64,000 nucleotides of DNA. It comes from Gymnopilus junonius. Its lineage: Eukaryota > Basidiomycota > Agaricomycetes > Agaricales > Galerinaceae. Of this stretch, positions 56,227 to 64,000 are shown in pieces; position 1 is the first letter of the stretch, and each line of letters opens with the position of its first letter. Position numbers and translations under genes: made by a program. Location: contig JADNYJ010000005.1 of the NCBI GenBank assembly GCA_015501075.1, positions 372,001 to 436,000 of the forward strand, in the 5' to 3' direction. The notes under the pieces are model-generated. The model was not told the origin of the DNA. It searched no databases and saw only the letters and a list, made by a program, of their open reading frames with translations.

Positions 56227-59200
56227 ATGTTCAACTTCATTCCTCGACCACAACCAAAGCCTCCCAATATCTTGCGTGTCTTTTCCTCACAACGACCACG
56301 ACCGGCATTACTCTGTTCCCATAATACATACAGGACCATGGCCACAACCGCAGAGGGAAATTGGTTACTAGTCGAGAAACCCGGTGCGAAACCTTATCGT
56401 GTCTTCACTAAACCAATCGTCAGATCGGAACAAGACGATAGAGATTATCGGATAATACAACTAGAGAATGGTTTGAGAGCTACCTTAGTGCACGACGAGA
56501 AAGCCGACAAGGCAGCAGCAAGCCTCGATGTCGCAGTAGGGCATCTTTATGACCCTGTATGTTTCATATGTTTCGTTCTTCATTTCACATCTGACCTATT
56601 TGCCACAGGACGACATGCCAGGATTGGCTCACTTTTGCGAGCATTTGTTATTCATGGTGAATTTTTTTTTACTGACAAATACATTCTTCGCATTACCAAC
56701 CTTTTTTCTGTCAGGGTACTGAGAAATTCCCTCAAGAGAATGAATATTCAGAAGTAATTCATGTAATTTCTATCACCAATAGAGCTTTCTCAAAGACGTT
56801 TTCTTACAGTATCTCGCCAAGAATAACGGAAGTTCCAATGCTTATACTTCGACGTCGAACACAAACTATTATTTCAATGTGTCCACTTCTGCTCTCCCTG
56901 GCGCATTGGAACGATTCGCGGCCTTTTTTCACTCTCCATTATTCTCTCCGTCGTGCACTTCGCGAGAACTTAATGCTGTAGATTCCGAGCACAAGAAGAA
57001 CCATCAAGCGGATATGTGGCGAATTTTCCAATTAAACAAACATCTCACTCGGCCGGATCATGTATGGTCGAAATTTGGCAGTGGCAGTCGTGATAGTTTG
57101 TCGAAAGCCGCAAGGGAACTCAAGGAACAAGGTGAACTGGGAGAACACGTACCACAAGCGAATGCCATTGCAACCCCCATTCCGTCTCGTAAGGCCTCTC
57201 CAGCTCCTTCAAGCAGTAGTGAAACCGAGGCCGATGGTGGTTTAGTTGGTCGCGAAATTCGACGCCGGCTAGTAGAATGGTGGAGTAAGGAGTATTGTGC
57301 GAGTAGGATGCGTTTGGCAATCGTTGGGAAGGGTGACAGTACTTCGCAAAAGGCAAACTTTCATTCGCTTATATTGTTTCCCTCAGATTCGCTAGATGAA
57401 CTCGCCGACCTCGCCAATACTTTATTTTCTCCTATCCCGAATCGAGGACAAGAGGCGCTGCCAATGATACACGAACACCCATTCGGTCCAGAACAAAAAG
57501 GGGTACGTGTTATGATCAGCAGTTGCCCTACCACGCAGAATTCACACTTTTATTTACAGACCTTAGTTTCTGTGCAGACAATCATGTCGTTCTACGCTGT
57601 GGAGATATCTTTTCCGCTGGAATATCAGCCTCCCTTCTGGCGATATAAACCAATCAATCTCATTTCTCACTTTGTTGGCCATGAAGGACCTGGTTCTTTG
57701 CATTCATATTTGAAAAATAAGCACTGGGTGACGTCCTTGAGTTCTGGTCCTCAGAATCTGGCCCGAGGATTTGCCATGTTCAAAGTAACGATTCATCTCA
57801 CCCCGGATGGATTTGGTATGTGACATGTTCAATTGTCATATGCAGCTAATCTAATCAAATTTCCAGCAAATTATCGTTCTGTCATTCTAGCGACCCACAA
57901 ATATCTTGCCTTATTAAGGTCAACCCAGTTTGAACCGTTTCATCATCAAGAGGTAGCGAAGCTATCTACTATTCGATTCCGCTTCGCGGAGAAGAAACGC
58001 CCAGATGACTATGCCACATGGATATCTGAACATATGGCATGGCCGATACCAGAAGACTTGTTGCTATCTGCTCCCCGTCTTACTTTGGACTGGGAGAGCG
58101 AGGCCGATAAACAAGAGGGAGAGGCGAAAATCATGGAATATCTCAATCACTTCACAATAGAGAACAGCAGAGCTGTTCTCATGGCTTCCCGCAGTGACCA
58201 TCTCAAACTACAGCAAGACCTAACATGGGATAAGGAACCATGGTATGGGACTGAGTACGCTGTACAAAAGTTTGAGGATGACTTTGTGAACCAGGCAAGT
58301 TGCTATAGCTATACATGAATATCAGGCAACAGTAACATACTTTTAGGCCAATGGCGTTAATGACATACCCGAACTCTTCCTTCCTGGACCTAACGAGTTT
58401 ATTCCCTCGAACTTGGATGTTGAAAAGAAGGAGGGGATCGAGGTACGTTCAGCCGAAATTCCTATCCGTCGTATCTCTTATATTCTGTTCTAGCCTTTAA
58501 AGCGACCTCACCTTATTCGTCAAACTCGACTTTCTTCACTTTGGCATAAGAAAGACGACAGATTCTGGGTTCCCAAAGCACATGTTGTAATTGACATCCG
58601 AAGGTTTGATTTTAATTCAAGCTTGCCCGTGCTGATATCTATTAACCATTTGCTAGCCCATCTGCAAATGCCTCTGCTAGGGCGGCCGTCATCACAAGGT
58701 CTGTTCCTTGGATCTCTATTCAATTTTTTTGATAACACATACCACTGGCCAGGCTTTATTCGAACCTAGTCAACGATTCCTTGACAGAATTCTCTTATGA
58801 TGCAGACCTTGCAGGCCTGTCATACAATTTCACACCACATACAACTGGCCTATTTGTCTCGATGAACGGCTACAACGATAAGATGATAGTGCTCGTACGG
58901 CATGTTTTAGAGAAGGTCAAAGGTCTTGTGATTGATCCCCAGAGACTCGCCGTCATTAAAGAAGAAGTACGTTTCTGTCAGTTTTGGAAGAAATAACGGC
59001 TCAACTAGGATCAGGCTCGGAGAGAATGGGAGAACTTTTTCCTCGGACAATCATATTCCCTATCTGACTATTATGGCCGCTATCTTATGGCCGAACGACA
59101 TTGGACAGTAGATGAGAAGCTAAAGGAACTTTCTTGTATGTGTTTTGGAGTGTTAAACAATGGCGTTGAATTAATGTCGAGTTAGCTATCACGCCCGAGG

Positions 59201-60479
59201 ACGTTCAAGCTCATGTCAAGCAGCTACTTTCGCAAGTCAGTTTGCGTATTTTGGCTGCGGGTAACATGTACAAGGATGTTAGTTGTCTTTTTATTTCTAT
59301 CACTAGGCCAGGCACCTTATCACTTGTGGCTTCAGGAAGCAATCAAGATAGCAGAGATGGCGGAAGAAGGCCTAGGAGCCTCGTCGCTTTCCTCGACTGA
59401 ATTAAATGACCGTTGCCTTATCCTACCTAAAGGTATGGTCTTTACTGCTGTTTGAGAATATATGACTCTGACTGGGGCTGCTTGCTGTAGGATCAAATTT
59501 TGCTTATTCTACTGCTTTGCCTAATGTTAATCAGGCAAACTCGGCTTTAACCTACTTTACCTACTATGGTCCGGTCGTCGATCAAAAGTTACGGGTGACA
59601 TCTGCTCTGCTTACTCAAATAATGAGTGAACCTACCTTCAATGTTCTGCGCACGAGGGAACAACTTGGTTATATTGTCTCCTGTTCCTCTTGGACCTTAC
59701 CAGGTTCGAGTGAAAAGGGTGTTCGTATCGTCGTACAGAGCGAGAAAAAGCCAACGCATTTAGAAGGTCGTGTTGAAGCATTCTTGGATGAGATGAAGAA
59801 CAAGCTGGAAGAAATGACGGACGAGGAGTTCCAAACGCACAAAAGTGGTTTAGAAAAGAAATGGCTCGAGGCTGACAAAAATCTGGGAGACGAAGTGGCC
59901 AAGTTTCTCTTCCATGTTAACACGGGTCACTTTGACTTCTTAAGGAGTGAGTAGTTCTTGCTCATCTTCTTTTACATACCTAACAGTATCGTTGCAGATG
60001 AAAAGGACGCAGAGTTTTTGAGAACGGTCACTAGAAATGATGTCTTCCACTTGTTCATGTCCCAGGTCCACCCATCCTCTACGACACGTGCCAAACTTTC
60101 AGTGCATATGGTTTCTCAGAAGCCGCGCCCGAAAAGCGTTAGCCGCCCTGCTGCTGCAGCATTCGAGTCGCTTGTTCGCCAAGCTTTCCCCGACCTTGAT
60201 GACAAGACGTGGAAGCCCTATGTCGGTGACGGTGAACCCACTATCATTGAATTCGGCCAGCATTGGTTAAAAGCCCTGAATTCCGACGAGGGTAAAAAAC
60301 TTCTGGCCGAGTTACCGCGGTTGGTGGAGGAGCATCCTGTAGACGAAGATCACGACGATGGACAGCTAAGCGGCGTCACATATATCAAGGACATGAAAGC
60401 ATTCAAGGACACTCTGGAACCTTCGATTGACCCAGGACCTATGGTGGAATGGAATGACCTCCCCGTCCCTCGTTTCTGA
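56227..60479 (+). CDS. STE23: M16 metalloprotease (insulin-degrading enzyme / Ste23-like)
   Basis: Zinc peptidase of the insulysin family, about 1,000-1,100 residues, degrading small peptides (in yeast it also trims a-factor). N-terminal family part: RIIQLENGLRATLVHDEKAD, KAAASLDVAVGHLYDP, then the inverted zinc motif in [20 protein letters not shown] (HxxEH), QENEYSEYLAKNNGSSNAYT and the distal acidic ligand region LNAVDSEHKKNHQADMWR. Later blocks: EHPFGPEQKGVRVMI, ISHFVGHEGPGSLHSYLKNK (a G-x-x-G-type element), YDADLAGLSYNFTPHTTGLF, VLRTREQLGYIVSCSSW and ESLVRQAFPDLDD. The ATG at 56227 (MFNFIPRPQPKPPNILRVFS) adds a basic, possible mitochondrial presequence; the internal ATG at 56338 (MATTAEGNWLLVEKPG) is the likelier start of a cytosolic form. 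About a dozen introns. End at 60479. Confidence 0.92.
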
Positions 60480-60755
60480 TTTATCTTGACTGATTCAAAC
60501 TCATTTACGTATCACTTCGAGCCATAGTGTGTATATTAGATTTGTAAATCGTATTGCTTTCGATGACCAGCTTCCTTAAGAAGCACCATTATAATGCAAA
60601 CTGAAGCGAGGGGATGTAAATGAATATACAATTAAGTCATGGAAATGCGACGACGAACAAACGACTTGTGCGGGTAAAAAGCAAGCTACAAAGGTCCATC
60701 TGGAGTCGAGGAAAGAAAAGATGTACATGGCACGGGAGCTAAACGCACAAGCGTG

Positions 60756-61222
60756 TTACTTCCGCCTCACATCTTTGAATCGCGCTTGTGGTTGAGTTGG
60801 TGCCACATAATTTTTTGGGCGTCTGAAGAGTAATACATGCGGCTCCGGAGCTAGTCAAAGAATGAGGACGCTAAAGATGACAAATACAAGTAAATGGACG
60901 CACCGTGCACTTCGTAATGTTCCCAACCAAGACTCTGTGTGATACCAATACCTCTCCATTCCTGCTCGGTGAGCAATCTGAGTACACCGGATTCGTCGGG
61001 GTTAAAGTAATCTTTGGGGATCATCTTCAGAAGTTGCTTGGGTAATATTACATGGCGGTATTCGAATTCGTCGTCAGAATATCTGTCCGAGTAGTGGATT
61101 CTAGATGGAAATTTAAACAGGACCTAAGAAAAGGTCGTCTGGGCTTACTTTTCGATGTATTCTTCCAATTTGCGTGCCATTTCCTTCTGTTGCGCTGTCT
61201 GTGATGCTTGGTTTGACGCCAT
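60756..61222 (-). CDS. CKS1: Cyclin-dependent kinase regulatory subunit
   Basis: Small Cdk-binding adaptor (Cks1/Suc1) that docks phosphorylated substrates to Cdk1. N-terminus [20 protein letters not shown], then [74 protein letters not shown]; these are the invariant Cks blocks, including HVILPK and [13 protein letters not shown] tail [16 protein letters not shown] is added. Two introns. Start ATG at 61222, stop TAA at 60756-60758. It diverges from the helicase gene with 223 bp between the starts. Confidence 0.95.
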
Positions 61223-61445
61223 GGCTGGTAATAGAGAGATGTTGGGTATAGTACAGTAAAGATCGGGTAAATCGATCAGTGCGCTGAGTGCAAGTAACGG
61301 GTTCTTTCATTTGACGCGCCTGTCACACGTCAACACAAGATCACGTGATAGACGCGCTGATTGGAACGCCAGCGTGACTTACTGGGTTTTTCGTCTCAAA
61401 CCACAATCCTTATCCATTCGTCCACTGGTCTTGATTACTCTGCAC
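61223..61445. promoter_or_regulatory. 223-bp divergent promoter between CKS1 and the MER3-like helicase
   Basis: Start codons at 61222 (-) and 61446 (+). No TATA box seen. A cell-cycle and a meiotic gene would share this space. Confidence 0.45.
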
Positions 61446-64000
61446 ATGAGTGACACTTACTACGAAGATTCTATTGAGGATTTTGATGTCGATAGAGCTG
61501 AATACTACGATACTGGGAGACCAGATTATGCTACTCACCGTGATCTCGCAGGCCGTCCCGTTTTTAATGACTATTACGAAGACATCGAACCTGGTCAGTA
61601 AATGCGCAATAATAAGATTACCTGAACTCACACATTCTCAGAACTGTCTTCTCCGACGCCCATGAGATACCTGGATACCGCATATATGCACCATAGTAAT
61701 GCGAACGCTTATTTGGCGGAACCTCCGGCTCAAATTCGAAACACTTCAATGGAATTCTCCCGTCGTTCGCTTTTTGACACTAGTGAGTCGACGTCTTACT
61801 TTCTATTCAAGGTTAAAGGGCATTTCTGATGTTCCTATGCTCCGAACCTCAGGACCTAGGATGGCATTAGCTTCGGGAAGACATGCTGAATATAACAACA
61901 ACCCATCTCCTGCCCCTCGCATTATGCAAAATACCCCAGCATCTAATCCAAGGAACTCGCATGGCATCAGATTGCGTCCAGTGTCGGATTTGCGTCAGCG
62001 CATGTTTCACCTAAGCATATATTTACCAAATACTCATATATTGTAGCCGACGTTTATCGGACGTTATTTAAATTTGGCGTTTTCAACGCAGTCCAATCGA
62101 CATGTTTTGATGAGGTGAGTTCTTTTATTGCAAGTACTTGACCTGCCAGTAATCATATAGGCCGTTGCTGGGGACAAAAACCTTGTGGGTTTTTCCGTCG
62201 GCTTGGTTTCCTTTGTGTATATGACGTCTTTCCTTTCAACGTTCAGGCGATAACTGGTAAGTCTCGCTCAATTCCTTGTTGACAACAGTTTAATTCTGAT
62301 GAGCACAGCACCTACTGGAAGTGGAAAGACTGTGCTCTTTGAATTAGGAATTATTCGGATGGTCGAAATAAATAAAAGTAATGGAATGCAAGCAAAATGC
62401 GTCTACGTGGCTCCGACAAAGGTATTTGACATTTGGTCCAAGCCTTAGGTTGGCTGATGTAATAAGTAGGCTTTGTGCACAGAAAAGTATCAAGACTGGG
62501 TGAAGAAATTCGAACCCATTGGACTAAAATGTGGTTATGCATTCACCGTTCCCACCAAAGACTTACGTTCTCTAGGCTGTGAATTGACTGGCGATACTGT
62601 CGTCTTCGGTCATAACACTTGGGGTGATGCTAAAAATGCGTCGATTATGTCTGTCGTCTTCTTACAGGAATGGTAGTATCGCTCATCTTCTGTTTTCAGT
62701 GTAACGACTGTATGGTGCCTGACGTATATCAGAACTTGCGCTAACTTAAAGCTAGTGCGAGAAATGGGACAGTCTCACACGGAACTGGTGATTGATGTTT
62801 AAGTTATTTCCCTCAATGTACAGCTAAACTTGCATCCAAAGGCATGATCATGAACAAATCCTATCTCAGATACAGCTGTTCTTGGTGGACGAGGTTTGCC
62901 GTCATTAGAAACATTGAAAAAGTCTGAGATTTTGTAGGTTCACATTTTAAACGAATCCCGAGGCAGTACACTTGAGGTCGTCATCTCAAGGATGAAATTT
63001 CGAGGGTCGTCAATACGCTTTATAGTGGTATCAGCAACGGTACCCAACATCGAGGATCTTGCCAAGTGGATTGGCGGCGGATTTGGTGGCTCAGAAGTAG
63101 CCCAAGTTTTCGAGGTACTGTCATTCCGACTATCTTGTACCATTTATTGATTGACAAATTCGAACAATTGTGTCAACCAGTTTGGCGACGAGTATAGACC
63201 TTGTCAACTTACGAGGCATGTCGTCGGTGTGCACCGGCGAAATGGAACCAACGACTTTCAATTCGCCAAAGTTTTGGACTGCAGATTATTCTCAGTTTTG
63301 CAACAGTTCTCGGTTGGGAAACCAATTTTGGTTTTTTGTTCTACCCGGAAAGGTAGGTCCCCAGGAACTGTTTCCACCCAAGAGCATTTCTCCAAGTTCT
63401 TAAGGCGTAATCGACACTGCTGAGCAGTTGCTCAAAGAATACAACGAAACCGAGAGCAAGAAAAGCTCACTGCCTTGGTCTCGCCCTCCAAGGTTAGCTT
63501 TACTTCTGACTTGCAGCAAACACACCTGACCAAAATAAGGATTGAACATTCTTTCCATGATAAACGGTTGAACGGTGCGTACCGGATCATCTTGCCATTC
63601 TCCAAAACTTCATTTCATCTTCAGAATTCGCTTTCGCTGGCATTGGGGTCCATCATGCGGGAATCTCGATCGATGATCGGCGAGCAACGGAACAGCTTTA
63701 CTTAAAGAAGCTCCTACGCGTACTAGTGGCCACTTCGGTATGGATATTACCTGATTTGATCTCCCCTACTCACTCAACAGGAAGACTTTAGCAGTGGGGG
63801 TAAATTTGCGTAAGCTCTAGTTGTCAACTGCAGAAACATCATCAAAATAACCAAAATCACTCCAGCTGCACACATGGTCGTCATCAAGGGCGTTCGTATG
63901 TTCCAGAATAATGTTTCTAAAGAGTACTCCGACCTCGACATAATGCAAATGCTCGGTCGTGCAGTAAGTGTGATAATTTCTCAGAATGGCAGGACCTGAC
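61446..64000 (+). CDS. HFM1: Meiotic Ski2-type DNA helicase HFM1/MER3 (5' part; runs off the window)
   Basis: ATP-dependent helicase needed for meiotic crossover formation. Acidic, Tyr/Ser-rich N-terminus (MSDTYYEDSIEDFDVDRAEY, then YDTGRPDYATHRDL), then the helicase core: VVSAPTGSGKTVLFELGII (motif I), KCVYVAPTKALCTEKYQDWV (Ia), CELTGDT, VTTCEKWDSLTRNW, VDEVHILNESRGSTLEVVIS (II; DEVH), RFIVVSATVPNIEDLAKWIG (III), PILVFCSTRKG (IV), VHHAGISIDDRR, and the HMVVIKGV and MLGRAGRPQ (VI) elements near the window end. The DEVH box with RGSTLEVVISRMK fits HFM1/MER3 rather than Brr2 or Slh1. Many introns. No stop is reached; the C-terminal Sec63-like part should lie to the right. Confidence 0.88.

Noticed and set aside
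13500..64000. A biosynthetic gene cluster or defence island
   Set aside because: Neighbouring genes have unrelated housekeeping roles; no backbone synthase, transporter plus regulator set, or NLR-type gene is present.
1..64000. CRISPR arrays, insertion sequences or bacterial operons
   Set aside because: No regular direct repeats with spacers were seen, and intron-rich genes with eukaryotic families exclude a bacterial origin.

Overview
The window is a gene-dense stretch of a filamentous basidiomycete (Agaricomycete-type) nuclear chromosome. The evidence is short introns of about 45-60 bp in nearly every gene, very short intergenic gaps, and fungal gene families such as a secreted CBM1-GH6 cellobiohydrolase, a White-collar-2 type photoreceptor partner and an indoleamine 2,3-dioxygenase. 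The cellulase points to a plant-litter or wood saprotroph. About 27 protein-coding genes or gene remnants and one tRNA are supported. The helicase at the right edge is cut off by the window end.

Layout, left to right. 0-13 kb: Arp2/3 subunit ARPC1 (-), WC-2-like PAS/GATA protein (-), an SDR oxidoreductase (-) with a frame break in its Rossmann motif, a 1.5 kb gene-free spacer holding a small MITE-like palindrome, and a very long N-motor kinesin (-). 13-21 kb: arginase (-) and a class I/II aminotransferase (+) diverging from a shared promoter with a TATA box on each side, then a CWF19/Drn1-like splicing factor (-). 22-32 kb: secreted type-B carboxylesterase (+), peroxisomal-type Nudix hydrolase (-), proteasome phosphatase UBLCP1 (-), an unidentified protein (+), and the divergent pair CSN8 (-) / NECAP (+). 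32-41 kb: a reading frame broken by two TAG codons (-), cellobiohydrolase Cel6A (+), cysteine desulfurase NFS1 (+), an SRSF1-like SR protein (+), tubulin chaperone TBCE (-). 41-54 kb: HIBCH (+), indoleamine 2,3-dioxygenase (+), RPA1 (+), a large orphan single-pass membrane protein (+), proteasome beta-2 (+), a small acidic protein (+). 54-64 kb: a decayed GNAT acetyltransferase pseudogene (+), intron-containing tRNA-Ser(AGA), an M16 insulysin/Ste23 protease (+), CKS1 (-), and the start of the meiotic helicase HFM1/MER3 (+).

Most genes are unrelated housekeeping genes and there is no operon or biosynthetic cluster. Functional themes do recur: proteasome and ubiquitin biology (beta-2, UBLCP1, CSN8), DNA replication, meiosis and cell cycle (RPA1, HFM1, CKS1), cytoskeleton (ARPC1, kinesin, TBCE), and nitrogen or amino-acid metabolism (arginase, aminotransferase, HIBCH, indoleamine dioxygenase).

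The more unusual observations are five introns that appear to use GC rather than GT donors, one of which splits the catalytic DxDxT motif of the UBLCP1 phosphatase; consecutive 20-nt and 10-nt micro-exons in arginase; three damaged reading frames (SDR, GNAT and the TAG-interrupted frame); and a MITE-like foldback. I did not find a clearly new multi-gene system. Exon boundaries were read by eye and are approximate unless positions are given.
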